From NCBI RefSeq assembly GCF_020171845.1, contig NZ_JAIVAM010000013.1, positions 62,001 to 126,000 on the forward strand: a stretch of DNA of 64,000 bases. Reading direction: 5' to 3'. The DNA comes from Cytobacillus kochii. Lineage in GTDB: Bacteria; Bacillota; Bacilli; Bacillales; Cytobacillaceae. Shown here one piece after another: positions 20,719 through 30,092 of the stretch; the stretch's first letter is position 1, and each line of letters begins with the position of its first letter. Made by a program: the position numbers and the translations under genes. The notes beneath the pieces were generated by a model, which had not been told where the DNA came from, did no database searches, and saw only the letters and a program-made list of their open reading frames with translations.

Positions 20719-21363
20719 ATGGTAAAAATTGCACCATCGATTTTATCTGCAGATTTTTCTAAATTAGGAGAAGAAATTCTTGATGTCGAACGTGGGGGAG
20801 CGGATTATATTCATGTAGATGTGATGGATGGTCACTTTGTTCCTAACATTACGATTGGTCCGTTAATTGTTGAAGCCATTAGACCGATAACGAACCTACC
20901 ATTAGATGTTCATCTTATGATAGAAAATCCTGATCAATATATTCCAAGCTTCGCCTCAGCAGGAGCAGATATTATTACTGTTCATGCTGAGGCATGTAAA
21001 CACCTTCATCGTACAATACATCTCATTAAGTCCTTGGGTGTGAAAGCAGGCGTTGTGATTAACCCAGCAACACCTGTCGAAGCGATTAAGCATGTAATAA
21101 CTGATGTTGATATGGTGTTATTGATGACGGTGAACCCTGGCTTTGGTGGACAATCATTTATTGAAAATGTTTTACCTAAAATTGCTGAAGTAAAAGAATG
21201 GAGTAAAACATCTAATCCCTCTCTCGAAATCGAAGTGGATGGTGGGGTAAATGAGGAGACTGCAAAAAAATGCATTGCTGCAGGAGCGAATGTTTTAGTA
21301 GCAGGCTCTGCCGTTTATAATAAACAAGACCGCAAAGAAGCAATCGCTAGACTGCGGAATTGA
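20719..21363 (+). CDS. rpe: Ribulose-phosphate 3-epimerase
   Basis: A 214-residue TIM-barrel enzyme interconverting ribulose-5-phosphate and xylulose-5-phosphate. It begins [32 protein letters not shown] and DVHLMIE carry metal His and Asp residues; [10 protein letters not shown] and [10 protein letters not shown] form the phosphate-binding end. It is three bases after rsgA and before a terminator, so it closes the prpC-prkC-rsgA-rpe run. Confidence 0.96.
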   Translation: MVKIAPSILSADFSKLGEEILDVERGGADYIHVDVMDGHFVPNITIGPLIVEAIRPITNLPLDVHLMIENPDQYIPSFASAGADIITVHAEACKHLHRTIHLIKSLGVKAGVVINPATPVEAIKHVITDVDMVLLMTVNPGFGGQSFIENVLPKIAEVKEWSKTSNPSLEIEVDGGVNEETAKKCIAAGANVLVAGSAVYNKQDRKEAIARLRN

Positions 21364-21367
21364 CCTG

Positions 21368-21410
21368 AAAAAGCTGATTTTAAGATTATACTTAGAGTCA
21401 GCTTTTCTTA
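21368..21410 (+). terminator. Terminator after rpe
   Basis: AAAAGCTGA (21369-21377) pairs with TCAGCTTTT (21398-21406), extended inside by TAAG/CTTA, then CTTATG; U-tract moderate. Confidence 0.75.
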
Positions 21411-21496
21411 TGTTTCTTGTATTTTACAGTAGTTAGCAATTTAAAAGAATAAATAGTTCATAACCTAAAAGGATAGGAAAAGTGGAGGGCGTAGAG

Positions 21497-22150
21497 ATGA
21501 AAATCAATATATTAGCAGGGGGACCACAACAGTATCTACCCAATCTCAATGACTATTGTTTTGATGAAGTATTATGGATAGGTGTTGATCGTGGCGCTTA
21601 TACATTAATAAAAAAGGGAATCGCAATTGATTATGCATTTGGAGATTTTGATTCAGTTGATGAAAGTCAGTACAGTATGATTAAGCAGCATGTTCCTCAT
21701 CTTCAAAGGGTAAAACCTGAAAAGGATGAAACGGATATGGAACTAGCACTTTTATGGGCGATCGAGCAAAAGCCAGAAGAAATTACGGTATTTGGAGCCA
21801 CAGGTGGGAGATTAGATCATTTTTTTGCTAATACTCAACTGTTAATTCAACCACTTCTAAATGACATTCTAGTACCTATTTGTTTAGTTGATAAACAAAA
21901 TCAAATTATGGTTAAAAAGAGCGGCCATTATCAAATTGCTAAGGAATCATCTTACCCATATATATCTTTTATTCCGGTAACAGAAAACGTGAGGAACTTG
22001 ACATTAACGGGATTCAAGTACCCATTAACTAATCACTTCGTACCTTTAGGGTCAACTCTTTGTATTAGTAATGAACTTATTGATGATAATGGTACTTTTT
22101 CTTTTGATAAAGGCATATTAATGGTGATAAGAAGTAAGGATGAAAAATAA
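21497..22150 (+). CDS. thiN: Thiamine pyrophosphokinase
   Basis: A 217-residue kinase transferring pyrophosphate from ATP to thiamine. IGVDRGAYTLIKKGI and GDFDSVD (acidic metal and substrate site) lie in the N-terminal half, then KDETDMELAL and FGATGGRLDH, all typical of ThiN/YloS; the C-terminal half is the beta-sandwich. I start at the ATG at 21497 behind GGAGGG; the frame is also open from a GTG at 21482 that overlaps that site. It follows rpe and precedes spoVM as in B. subtilis. Confidence 0.93.
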   Translation: MKINILAGGPQQYLPNLNDYCFDEVLWIGVDRGAYTLIKKGIAIDYAFGDFDSVDESQYSMIKQHVPHLQRVKPEKDETDMELALLWAIEQKPEEITVFGATGGRLDHFFANTQLLIQPLLNDILVPICLVDKQNQIMVKKSGHYQIAKESSYPYISFIPVTENVRNLTLTGFKYPLTNHFVPLGSTLCISNELIDDNGTFSFDKGILMVIRSKDEK

Positions 22151-22240
22151 CTAATATTGATTCCTTTGTTCTAATATGAATAAAAAGAAGTAGTGCGTAC
22201 GTTTATTACTTAAGGTGTGAGACTTTGAGGAGGGACTTAA

Positions 22241-22321
22241 ATGAGATTTTATACAATCAAGCTGCCTAAATTTTTGGGAGGCATTGTGAGGGCGATGCTA
22301 GGGACATTTAAAAAGGAGTAA
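22241..22321 (+). CDS. spoVM: Stage V sporulation protein M, small coat-anchor peptide
   Basis: A 26-residue peptide beginning MRFYTIKLPKFLGG and ending KKE, almost identical to B. subtilis SpoVM. It forms an amphipathic helix that recognises the positively curved forespore membrane and anchors SpoIVA, the base of the spore coat. The ribosome site GAGGAGGG lies at 22227-22234. Its place between thiN and the inverted rpmB is the conserved one. It is too short for usual gene finders. Its presence is strong evidence that the organism makes endospores. Confidence 0.95.
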   Translation: MRFYTIKLPKFLGGIVRAMLGTFKKE

Positions 22322-22352
22322 TACTCTAACGTCTTTAGTGCGAATATTGTAT

Positions 22353-22384
22353 AAAAAAAGAGGGTACCAATACTGGTACCCTCT
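22353..22384 (-). terminator. Terminator of rpmB (minus strand)
   Basis: AGAGGGTACCA (22359-22369) and TGGTACCCTCT (22374-22384) form an 11-bp stem with an ATAC loop. On the minus strand it is followed by TTTTTTTAT, a classical terminator. On the plus strand it has no T run but may still slow transcripts leaving spoVM. Confidence 0.88.
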
Positions 22385-22390
22385 CATTCA

Positions 22391-22579
22391 TTATACGCGT
22401 TCAACTTTACCTGATTTCAAAGCTCTTGCAGAAACCCATACACGTTTAGGTTTACCGTCTACAAGAATGCGTACTTTTTGTAGGTTAGCACCCCAAGTAC
22501 GTTTGTTAGCATTCATAGCATGAGAACGAGCATTACCTGTTTTTGTTTTCTTTCCAGTAATTACACATTGGCGTGGCAT
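22391..22579 (-). CDS. rpmB: 50S ribosomal protein L28
   Basis: A 62-residue L28: [16 protein letters not shown], then [10 protein letters not shown] and [13 protein letters not shown]. The zinc-binding pattern of C+ paralogues is lost (only one Cys, at 5, with Thr at 8), so this is the zinc-free form as in B. subtilis. It lies inverted between spoVM and yloU, with AAGGAGGG as ribosome site and its own terminator. Confidence 0.95.
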   Translation of the reverse strand: MPRQCVITGKKTKTGNARSHAMNANKRTWGANLQKVRILVDGKPKRVWVSARALKSGKVERV

Positions 22580-22702
22580 CTATATTCCCTCCTTACTAAA
22601 ACATGACATCATTATTTTCATGTTTCGATCACAATTGTCAGTTACATCTAACTTAATATGAAAGTAGCTCGCACCAATTTCATACTAAAAAGATACTTTA
22701 AT

Positions 22703-22731
22703 AATTTATCATACAAACACCTACAATGCAA
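22703..22731 (-). promoter_or_regulatory. Candidate SigA promoter of rpmB
   Basis: On the minus strand TTGCAT, 17 bases, TAAATT, with TGA directly before the -10 (extended -10 feature). It would give a leader of about 115 bases ahead of rpmB. By-eye match only. Confidence 0.45.
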
Positions 22732-22763
22732 TAGTTTGCCTCTATTCTATCAAGAAAAAAACC

Positions 22764-22795
22764 TTGACATATATGCTGTGGAAATACGTTATAAT
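22764..22795 (+). promoter_or_regulatory. Candidate promoter of yloU-fakA
   Basis: A perfect TTGACA (22764-22769) and a perfect TATAAT (22790-22795) are separated by 20 bases, three more than optimal. The rest of the 22580-22985 gap holds the rpmB leader on the left and a yloU leader of about 185 bases on the right with a weak GTAAG/CTTAC stem; nothing else was recognised. Confidence 0.4.
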
Positions 22796-22985
22796 ATGAA
22801 AGAGGTAAGTATGACTTTTAAAATGCTTACATGTATAGTAAAATATTCTTTATGAAAAGTGTAGTACATGCGTCTATTCGTTCCATGGCTTCATCATACA
22901 ATGATTGTCATTCATTAGATATTCACAATGAAAACGAAGACTAGCTTAGAAGAAGCAGTAATTTACCAGAAGGGGGAACAATAAA

Positions 22986-23348
22986 ATGTCCATCGAACTA
23001 AAGAATAACTACGGGCAAATTGATATCTCAAATGACGTAATTGCGACAATTGCAGGAGGAGCAGCAGTCGACTGCTATGGTATTGTTGGCATGGCCTCTA
23101 AACATCAAATAAAAGACGGCTTATCTGAAATCCTGCGTAAAGAAAACTTTACTAAAGGTGTCATCGTGCGTCAGGAAGAAGATGAAGTACATATCGACAT
23201 GTATATTATTGTTAGCTACGGAACGAAGATTTCTGAAGTTGCTCATAATGTGCAATCCAAAGTTAAATACACTTTAGATCAAACAGTCGGTCTAAGTACT
23301 GAGTCTGTTAATATTTTTGTTCAAGGTGTTCGTGTAACGAACCCGTAA
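22986..23348 (+). CDS. yloU: Asp23/Gls24-family alkaline-shock-like protein YloU
   Basis: A 120-residue Asp23/Gls24 protein. Residues IDISNDVIATIAGGAAVDCYGIVG and VIVRQEEDEVHIDMYIIV show the family core; the C-terminal VSYGTKISEVAHNVQSKV region is also typical. Family members are envelope-stress or scaffold proteins, but YloU itself has no settled role. It lies 16 bases before fakA, an arrangement kept across Firmicutes, which hints at a link with fatty-acid or membrane function (inference). Confidence 0.88.
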   Translation: MSIELKNNYGQIDISNDVIATIAGGAAVDCYGIVGMASKHQIKDGLSEILRKENFTKGVIVRQEEDEVHIDMYIIVSYGTKISEVAHNVQSKVKYTLDQTVGLSTESVNIFVQGVRVTNP

Positions 23349-23364
23349 TGAGGAGGAAAATTTC

Positions 23365-25050
23365 GTGTCAATTAAAGTTTTAGAAGGAAAACAATTTGCG
23401 AAAATGATTGTCCAAGGAGCTAATCATTTATCTACAAATGCGAATTATGTAGATGCATTGAATGTTTTCCCTGTTCCAGATGGTGATACTGGGACAAATA
23501 TGAACTTGTCAATGACTTCTGGTGCAAAGGAAGTTAAAAATATAACAACCAATCATATTGGTAAAGTTGGGGTTGCTCTTTCAAAGGGTCTATTAATGGG
23601 CGCTCGTGGTAACTCTGGTGTAATTCTCTCTCAGCTTTTTCGTGGGTTCGCAAAGCATATTGAGCAGAAAGAAAGTGTAAATGGACTTGAATTTGCATCT
23701 GCATTTGAAGCGGGTGTAGAAACGGCTTATAAAGCGGTGATGAAACCTGTTGAAGGAACAATATTAACTGTTGCGAAAGATGCTGGAAACAAGGCAGTAC
23801 AAGTAGCGAAAACAGAAGATGATATTGTTCAAATTATGCAAGCAATCGTTAATGAAGCTAAGGCTTCTCTTGAGCGTACACCAGAGCTACTACCAGTGTT
23901 AAAAGAAGTAGGGGTAGTTGATAGTGGTGGACAAGGTTTACTTTTTGTATATGAAGGCTTTCTAGCAGAATTAAAAGGAGAAGCATTACCTGACTCCAGT
24001 GCATCTCTTCCGAAAATGGAGGAGCTTGTAAGTGCAGAACATCATAAAAGTGTACAGAGCCATATGAATACAGAAGATATTGTATTCGGATACTGTACAG
24101 AATTTATGGTTAGATTTGAATCTGAGAAGTTAGCTACGAATCCATTCTCTGAAGAAAAATTCCGTCAAGACTTAAGTCAATATGGTGATTCCCTACTTGT
24201 GATTGCTGATGAAAACCTCGTGAAGGTTCATATTCATTCTGAACAACCAGGTGATTGCTTATCCTATGGACAAAAGTACGGAAATCTTATTAATATGAAG
24301 ATCGAGAATATGCGTTTGCAACACACAAACATTCTTGACGAAGATGAAAAGGCTTCCGCATCACAAAATGATACTAAAGTTCCCCAAGAAAAACGTGAAT
24401 ACGGAGTAATCACTGTTTCAATGGGAAGCGGAATTGCTGAGGTTTTCCGTAGTATTGGGGCGCATGTAGTAATTGAAGGCGGCCAAACAATGAATCCAAG
24501 CACAGAGGATATTGTAAAGGCGATTGAAGAAGTGAACGCAGAGAAAGTAATTATCTTACCAAATAATAAAAATATTATTATGGCTGCTGAACAGGCGTGT
24601 GAAGTATCAGAAACCGATGCCATCGTTGTTCCTTCCAAAACTGTTCCTCAAGGAATGAGTGCGCTCCTTGCCTTTAATCCATCCGCGGAGCTATCAGAGA
24701 ATAAGGATTATATGTCTGAAGCGTTATCGCATGTGAAAACAGGTCAGATCACTTTCGCAGTCCGCGATACGAGTATCGATGGTCTTGAAATTGAAAAAGG
24801 CGACTTTATGGGGATTGAAGAAGGCAAAATTATCGTTAAAGATAAGGATAAACTTCAATCTGCTAAAAGTTTAATTGACCAGATGATAGATGAAGATTCG
24901 GAAATTGTCACAATTATTCAAGGTGAAGATGCCTCGAAAGAAGATGTAGAAGTAATTCTTAACTATATAGAAGAGAAGTATGATGATGTCGAAGTAGAAG
25001 TGCACGACGGCAAACAACCATTATATGCATTTATCTTCTCGGTAGAATAA
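23365..25050 (+). CDS. fakA: Fatty-acid kinase ATP-binding subunit FakA (YloV, DhaL/DAK-like)
   Basis: A 561-residue protein. The N-terminal DhaL domain (1-200) has NVFPVPDGDTGTN with metal-binding aspartates and GARGNSGVILSQ; the middle and C-terminal DegV-like parts include TEFMVRF, VKVHIHSEQPG and LPNNKNI. In S. aureus FakA phosphorylates exogenous fatty acids held by FakB. No fakB gene is in the window. The GTG at 23365 is preceded by GAGGAGG. A terminator follows at once. Confidence 0.88.
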   Translation: MSIKVLEGKQFAKMIVQGANHLSTNANYVDALNVFPVPDGDTGTNMNLSMTSGAKEVKNITTNHIGKVGVALSKGLLMGARGNSGVILSQLFRGFAKHIEQKESVNGLEFASAFEAGVETAYKAVMKPVEGTILTVAKDAGNKAVQVAKTEDDIVQIMQAIVNEAKASLERTPELLPVLKEVGVVDSGGQGLLFVYEGFLAELKGEALPDSSASLPKMEELVSAEHHKSVQSHMNTEDIVFGYCTEFMVRFESEKLATNPFSEEKFRQDLSQYGDSLLVIADENLVKVHIHSEQPGDCLSYGQKYGNLINMKIENMRLQHTNILDEDEKASASQNDTKVPQEKREYGVITVSMGSGIAEVFRSIGAHVVIEGGQTMNPSTEDIVKAIEEVNAEKVIILPNNKNIIMAAEQACEVSETDAIVVPSKTVPQGMSALLAFNPSAELSENKDYMSEALSHVKTGQITFAVRDTSIDGLEIEKGDFMGIEEGKIIVKDKDKLQSAKSLIDQMIDEDSEIVTIIQGEDASKEDVEVILNYIEEKYDDVEVEVHDGKQPLYAFIFSVE

Positions 25051-25062
25051 ATAGAAGAGAAT

Positions 25063-25105
25063 GGCCATGGGTAGCTTCTTTTACACTGCTCCCGTGGTCT
25101 TTTTT
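25063..25105 (+). terminator. Terminator after fakA
   Basis: GGCCATGGGTAGC pairs with GCTCCCGTGGTC (one bulge, G-T pairs), followed by TTTTTT. Confidence 0.8.
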
Positions 25106-25233
25106 CATCAAATGACTCACTGCCTTCTCCTGCTTACTGCAATTGGAATTTGATATCGATGGTAGGAGGGTAATTAGAGGTTAGTTATTTAATCATTTAG
25201 TTTATGAAACTATGCCTCTGTCTTCGCCTTAGT

Positions 25234-25260
25234 GCTCGCCAAAAGGGCGAGTTTTCTTTA
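25234..25260 (+). terminator. Second terminator-like hairpin upstream of recG
   Basis: CTCGCC (25235-25240) pairs with GGCGAG (25246-25251), then TTTTCTTTATTT. It lies 42 bases before the recG start, so it could act as a leader attenuator or end an upstream transcript. Confidence 0.65.
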
Positions 25261-25301
25261 TTTCCCGTAAAGAAGGGCTGTTTTGAAAAGGAGGGTCAAG
25301 T

Positions 25302-27341
25302 ATGTTAAGTGACAAAGTAGATCATATAAAAGGGTTGGGTCAATCTGCTGCAGATAATCTGAAAGATATGGGAATTACCACTGTAGGCGACTTGATTGAA
25401 TACTTGCCTTTTCGTTATGAAGACTATCGTCTAAAAGATTTAAGTGAAATCAAACATGAAGAAAGAATTACAGTTGAGGGGAAAGTCCATTCACAGCCCG
25501 CACTTAGCTTTTATGGCCGTAAACGTTCGCGCTTAACAATTAGAGTATTAGTCGATCGCTACCTCATACAAGTCATTGCGTTTAATCAACCATATTTAAA
25601 AAAGCAAATAGAATTAAATGATACAGTTACTATTACGGGAAAGTGGGACCAACATCGCCAAACGATTACACTAGGTAAACTCAGCAAAGGTGAGGTTACG
25701 CAAACGAATGCATTTGAACCTGTTTATGCTGTTAAAGGCAAAGTCACAGTGAAGTCTTTACGTCGCTATATTAAGCACGCACTTGATCAATTCGGACACG
25801 ATATAGTAGAAACACTCCCTTCTGAATATATTGAGGCTTATCGATTGATGGCGCGTGAAAAAGCGATCCGTACATTACATTATCCTGATACCCCCGAAAT
25901 GCTAAAGCAAGCAAGAAGAAGGTTAGTATATGAAGAGTTCTTTTATTTCCAATTGAAAATCCAAGCATTACGAAAAATAGAAAGAGAAAGTAGTGCAGGT
26001 GTGAACATTGATTATGATTTGCAACGCTTAAAGTCATTTATAGATACACTTCCATTTGAACTGACGGGTGCACAAAAAAGAGTTGTTAATGAAATTCTCT
26101 ATGATATGAAATCTAACTATCGTATGAATCGATTGCTTCAAGGTGATGTTGGATCAGGTAAAACAGCAGTTGCTGCTATTATGCTATTCGCTGCTAATAG
26201 TGCGGGTTATCAAGGTGCATTAATGGTACCAACAGAGATTTTAGCTGAACAACATGCAGAATCACTGGCTATGATGTTTGCGAATGATCCAATACGGATT
26301 GAAAGATTAACAAGTTCAGTGAAGGGGAAAAAGAGAAGAGAACTACTTGCAGAATTAGAGGCAGGTAACATTGATATTGTTATTGGTACACATGCGCTTA
26401 TTCAAACGGAAGTTGTTTTTAAAAAATTAGGACTTGTTATTACAGATGAACAACATCGCTTTGGTGTTGAACAGCGTCGTGTATTAAGGCAAAAGGGTGA
26501 AAACCCTAACGTGTTATTTATGACCGCGACGCCAATACCGAGAACTTTGGCCATAACTGCATTTGGTGAAATGGATGTATCCATAATTGATGAAATGCCT
26601 GCAGGTAGGAAAGTAATAGAAACGTATTGGGCAAAACTAGATATGTTAGAAAGGGTATTAGGCTTTATGGAGAAAGAATTGCGTGGAGGACAGCAAGCTT
26701 ATGTGATTTGCCCACTCATTGAAGAATCAGAGAAACTTGATGTCCAAAATGCAATTGATGTCCACACTATTCTTATGCAATATTTTCAGGATAGATATAA
26801 AGTTGGTTTAATGCACGGGCGTCTACATCCTGATGAGAAAGAAGATGTGATGAAGAAGTTTAGTGACAATCAGACGCAAGTACTAGTATCTACAACTGTG
26901 GTTGAGGTAGGTGTCAATGTACCGAATGCCACAATGATGCTCATCTACGATGCTGATCGTTTTGGGTTAGCTACACTTCATCAATTAAGAGGAAGAGTTG
27001 GTAGAGGAGATAAACAGTCCTATTGTATATTACTAGCTGATCCTAAGTCAGAAGTTGGCAAAGAAAGAATGCGAATTATGACAGAAACGAATGATGGGTT
27101 TGTTTTAAGTGAGAAGGATTTAGAGCTACGTGGTCCAGGTGATTTTTTTGGTCGTAAGCAAAGTGGGCTTCCTGAATTCAAGGTAGCTGACATGGTGCAT
27201 GATTACCGTGCACTTGAAGTGGCAAGAAATGATGCTACTCAATTAATTCAGACAGATAGCTTTTGGTATGAAAAAAAATATCAAATGTTGAGGGATTACT
27301 TAAGGGATAATGGTGTGCTTGAAGGTGAGAAGTTAGATTAA
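25302..27341 (+). CDS. recG: ATP-dependent DNA helicase RecG
   Basis: A 679-residue branch-migration helicase acting on stalled forks and Holliday junctions. The N-terminal wedge/OB domain (KGLGQSAADNL, then the YLPFRYEDYR motif) is followed by Walker A GDVGSGKTAVA near residue 283, DEQH box, TATPIPRTLA, and RLRGRVGRG-type motif VI (LRGRVGRGDKQ), with the C-terminal GPGDFFGRKQSG segment. In B. subtilis the serine dehydratase genes sdaAB-sdaAA sit before recG; they are absent here. Confidence 0.96.
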   Translation: MLSDKVDHIKGLGQSAADNLKDMGITTVGDLIEYLPFRYEDYRLKDLSEIKHEERITVEGKVHSQPALSFYGRKRSRLTIRVLVDRYLIQVIAFNQPYLKKQIELNDTVTITGKWDQHRQTITLGKLSKGEVTQTNAFEPVYAVKGKVTVKSLRRYIKHALDQFGHDIVETLPSEYIEAYRLMAREKAIRTLHYPDTPEMLKQARRRLVYEEFFYFQLKIQALRKIERESSAGVNIDYDLQRLKSFIDTLPFELTGAQKRVVNEILYDMKSNYRMNRLLQGDVGSGKTAVAAIMLFAANSAGYQGALMVPTEILAEQHAESLAMMFANDPIRIERLTSSVKGKKRRELLAELEAGNIDIVIGTHALIQTEVVFKKLGLVITDEQHRFGVEQRRVLRQKGENPNVLFMTATPIPRTLAITAFGEMDVSIIDEMPAGRKVIETYWAKLDMLERVLGFMEKELRGGQQAYVICPLIEESEKLDVQNAIDVHTILMQYFQDRYKVGLMHGRLHPDEKEDVMKKFSDNQTQVLVSTTVVEVGVNVPNATMMLIYDADRFGLATLHQLRGRVGRGDKQSYCILLADPKSEVGKERMRIMTETNDGFVLSEKDLELRGPGDFFGRKQSGLPEFKVADMVHDYRALEVARNDATQLIQTDSFWYEKKYQMLRDYLRDNGVLEGEKLD

Positions 27342-27476
27342 TAAAAAGGGAATGAAAGGAGATATGCGGACTAGATGCAGCTAGCTATTTGAATAAATAG
27401 TTTGAGGTAAACATTGCCTAGATACTCGCTAGTATGCTTAAGACTTTAAAAGGTCAATAGTAGCAATAATTACTTC

Positions 27477-27505
27477 TTGCAATATAATAGCTATAATTAT
27501 ATACT
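27477..27505 (+). promoter_or_regulatory. SigA promoter of the fapR operon
   Basis: TTGCAA (27477-27482), 17 bases, TATACT (27500-27505). It lies directly before the FapR operator and 45 bases before the fapR start. Confidence 0.7.
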
Positions 27506-27508
27506 ACT

Positions 27509-27528
27509 ATTAGTACCTAGTCTTAATT
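27509..27528 (+). promoter_or_regulatory. FapR operator
   Basis: ATTAGTACCTAGTCTTAATT agrees with the FapR consensus I recall from B. subtilis. It covers the predicted transcription start, a position where bound FapR blocks RNA polymerase; malonyl-CoA releases FapR. It therefore predicts autoregulated expression of fapR-plsX-fabD-fabG. Confidence 0.88.
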
Positions 27529-27549
27529 TTCTTGGACGGTGTATAAAAA

Positions 27550-28107
27550 ATGAAAAGAAATAAAAAGCAACGACAATCATTGTTAGTAGAAACGATAAAA
27601 GAGAACCCATTCATCACGGATGAAGATTTAGCCGATAAGTTTTCTGTCAGTGTGCAGACGATTAGGCTTGATCGGTTAGAGCTCTCAATACCTGAATTGA
27701 GAGAAAGAATAAAAACAGTCGCTGAAAAAAATTTTGAGGACGAGGTTGTCGCGCTGCCTATTGAGGAAGTAATAGGGGAAATCATTGATATTGAGTTAGA
27801 TAATGTAGCCATTTCTATATTCGATGTCAAAGAGGAGCATGTTTTTAAACGAAATCAAATTGCGCGTGGACATCACTTATTTGCTCAAGCAAACTCTTTA
27901 GCGGTCGCGGTTATTAATGATGACCTTGCCTTAACAGCGAAAGCAAATATTCACTTTACTCGCTCGGTAAAGCAAGGGGAACGAGTAGTATGTAAAGCGA
28001 AAGTGATAAGTATCGATAACGATCGGACAAAGATAGAGGTTATAAGTACCGTACATAATGAATGTGTTTTTAAAGGTGAGTTTGATATGTATCGCTCGCA
28101 TCAATAA
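27550..28107 (+). CDS. fapR: Fatty acid and phospholipid biosynthesis repressor FapR
   Basis: A 185-residue repressor. The N-terminal DeoR-like helix-turn-helix ([21 protein letters not shown]) is joined by a helix with IPELRERIK to a C-terminal hot-dog domain that binds malonyl-CoA ([15 protein letters not shown]). It senses malonyl-CoA and controls fatty-acid and phospholipid synthesis. Its own operator lies 22-41 bases upstream. plsX follows after 32 bases. Confidence 0.95.
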   Translation: MKRNKKQRQSLLVETIKENPFITDEDLADKFSVSVQTIRLDRLELSIPELRERIKTVAEKNFEDEVVALPIEEVIGEIIDIELDNVAISIFDVKEEHVFKRNQIARGHHLFAQANSLAVAVINDDLALTAKANIHFTRSVKQGERVVCKAKVISIDNDRTKIEVISTVHNECVFKGEFDMYRSHQ

Positions 28108-28139
28108 AAATATTAAATGAAACTAAAGGATGAATAGAT

Positions 28140-29129
28140 GTGAAAATTGCCATAGATGCAATGGGTGGTGACAATGCACCAGAGGAAATTGTTCATGGTG
28201 CTATGAAGGCTGCGTTAGACTTCAATGATATTGAAATTACTTTAGTAGGTAATGAAGATGAGATTAGAAAATATTTGACATCAAATGATGACAGAATTCA
28301 AGTGCTTCATACGAACGAAATGATTTTGGGCACTGATGAACCTGTTCGCGCTGTAAGAAGAAAAAAACAAGCATCAATGGTGTTAGCTGCACAACTTGTT
28401 GCAGATGGTAAGGCTGATGCTTGTATATCTGCAGGTAATACTGGAGCCTTAATGGCTGCTGGATTATTTGTAGTTGGAAGAATTGAAGGGATTGAAAGAC
28501 CAGCGCTCGCCCCTACCTTGCCTACCATAGGAGGAGAAGGTTTCTTACTTTTAGATGTAGGAGCAAATGTCGATGCTAAACCTGAGCATTTAACGCAGTA
28601 TGCCTTGATGGGGGCGATTTATGCAGAGAAGGTAAGAGGAGTTAAGAACCCTAGAGTTGGTTTGTTGAATATTGGTACAGAAGAGAAAAAAGGTAGCGAA
28701 CTAACAAAGGGTACTTTTACTAATTTGCAACAAGCTGATATCAATTTTATTGGAAATGTTGAAGCGCGTGATTTACTAAATGGTGTAGCTGATGTGGTAG
28801 TGACCGATGGTTTTACTGGTAATATGGTATTAAAGACCATTGAAGGGACAGCGATGAGTCTGTTTAAGATGTTGAAAACGGCAATGACAAGTAATCTGAA
28901 ATCAAAACTAGCTGCAGCAGTATTAAAGCCTGATTTGAAAGAGTTGAAAGGGAAAATGGACTACTCTGAATATGGTGGAGCAGCATTATTTGGACTAAAG
29001 GCACCAGTTATTAAAGCACATGGATCGTCTGATCGCAATGCTTTGTACAGTGCTGTAAAGCAGACAAGAATTATGGTAGAGCATGAAGTAGCTGAAAAAG
29101 TGAAAGCGGCGCTTGAAATTCAATCATAA
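28140..29129 (+). CDS. plsX: Phosphate acyltransferase PlsX
   Basis: A 329-residue peripheral membrane enzyme converting acyl-ACP and phosphate to acyl-phosphate, the first step of PlsX/PlsY phospholipid synthesis. [17 protein letters not shown] opens the protein; [22 protein letters not shown] and [17 protein letters not shown] are family landmarks. The start is GTG at 28140 (AAAGGATG upstream). It lies in the FapR-controlled operon. Confidence 0.96.
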   Translation: MKIAIDAMGGDNAPEEIVHGAMKAALDFNDIEITLVGNEDEIRKYLTSNDDRIQVLHTNEMILGTDEPVRAVRRKKQASMVLAAQLVADGKADACISAGNTGALMAAGLFVVGRIEGIERPALAPTLPTIGGEGFLLLDVGANVDAKPEHLTQYALMGAIYAEKVRGVKNPRVGLLNIGTEEKKGSELTKGTFTNLQQADINFIGNVEARDLLNGVADVVVTDGFTGNMVLKTIEGTAMSLFKMLKTAMTSNLKSKLAAAVLKPDLKELKGKMDYSEYGGAALFGLKAPVIKAHGSSDRNALYSAVKQTRIMVEHEVAEKVKAALEIQS

Positions 29130-29144
29130 TGGGAGGCAGATAAT

Positions 29145-30092
29145 ATGGGAAAAATTGCATTTGTTTTTCCAGGACAAGGTTCACAAACTGTTGGAATGGG
29201 GAAATCACTAGCTGATGAGAATGAGAACGTTTTAAAATTATTTAAACAAGCTGATGAACGGTTAGGATACTCTCTTTCACAACTTATTTTCGAAGGCCCA
29301 CAAGAACAGTTGACGCAAACGATGAATGCTCAACCGGCATTGTTAACAACAAGTATGGCGGTTTTGGAAGCATTCAAACAATCTGGCATCACAGCAGATT
29401 ATGTTGCTGGTCATAGTTTAGGAGAATATTCAGCACTTGTTGCAGCAGGAGCTATTTCTTTTACTGACGGTGCTTATGCTGTTCATAAACGTGGTGAATT
29501 TATGGAAGAGGCTGTTCCTAATGGCGAAGGGACAATGGCTGCAGTTCTTGGTATGGAAAGAGAAGCACTGCAAGCTATTACCGATAAGGTTACTGAATCA
29601 GGTCATTCTGTACAATTAGCCAATTTGAATTCACCTGGACAAATTGTCATTTCCGGTACAAAACAAGGTGTAGAACTAGCTGGCGTAGAAGCGAAAACGG
29701 CAGGTGCGAAAAGAGTATTACCATTAGAAGTAAGTGGTCCATTCCATTCGCAACTAATGAGACCAGCAGCTGATCGTCTATTAAGCGTATTAGATGAAAT
29801 CCAATTACAGGATGCAAGTGTGCCAGTGATTGCGAATGTTTCAGCAACGCCAATCACCGCGTCTGGAGAAATTAAAGAAAAGCTATTGCAACAATTATAT
29901 TCACCTGTTCTTTGGGAGGATACTGTAAGGAAGCTACTTGCTTTAGGTGTTGATACCTTTATTGAAATTGGACCTGGAAAGGTTTTATCAGGCCTTATCA
30001 AAAAGGTAGACCGTAATGTTCAACTTTTTGCTATCTCTGATAGTAAGTCCATTGAGTCAACTATCGAAGCCATAAAGGAGGCTGCAAAATGA
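29145..30092 (+). CDS. fabD: Malonyl-CoA:ACP transacylase
   Basis: A 315-residue enzyme loading malonyl units onto acyl carrier protein. [12 protein letters not shown] opens it; the nucleophile serine is in GHSLGEYSA near 90; [15 protein letters not shown] and the catalytic His in GPFHSQLM (near 200) follow. fabG starts within its stop (ATGA overlap), implying coupled translation. Confidence 0.96.
   Translation: MGKIAFVFPGQGSQTVGMGKSLADENENVLKLFKQADERLGYSLSQLIFEGPQEQLTQTMNAQPALLTTSMAVLEAFKQSGITADYVAGHSLGEYSALVAAGAISFTDGAYAVHKRGEFMEEAVPNGEGTMAAVLGMEREALQAITDKVTESGHSVQLANLNSPGQIVISGTKQGVELAGVEAKTAGAKRVLPLEVSGPFHSQLMRPAADRLLSVLDEIQLQDASVPVIANVSATPITASGEIKEKLLQQLYSPVLWEDTVRKLLALGVDTFIEIGPGKVLSGLIKKVDRNVQLFAISDSKSIESTIEAIKEAAK

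Noticed and set aside
22658..22855. Plus-strand frame of 65 codons between rpmB and yloU
   Set aside because: It runs across the rpmB promoter region and the candidate yloU promoter, lacks a ribosome site and has no recognisable sequence.
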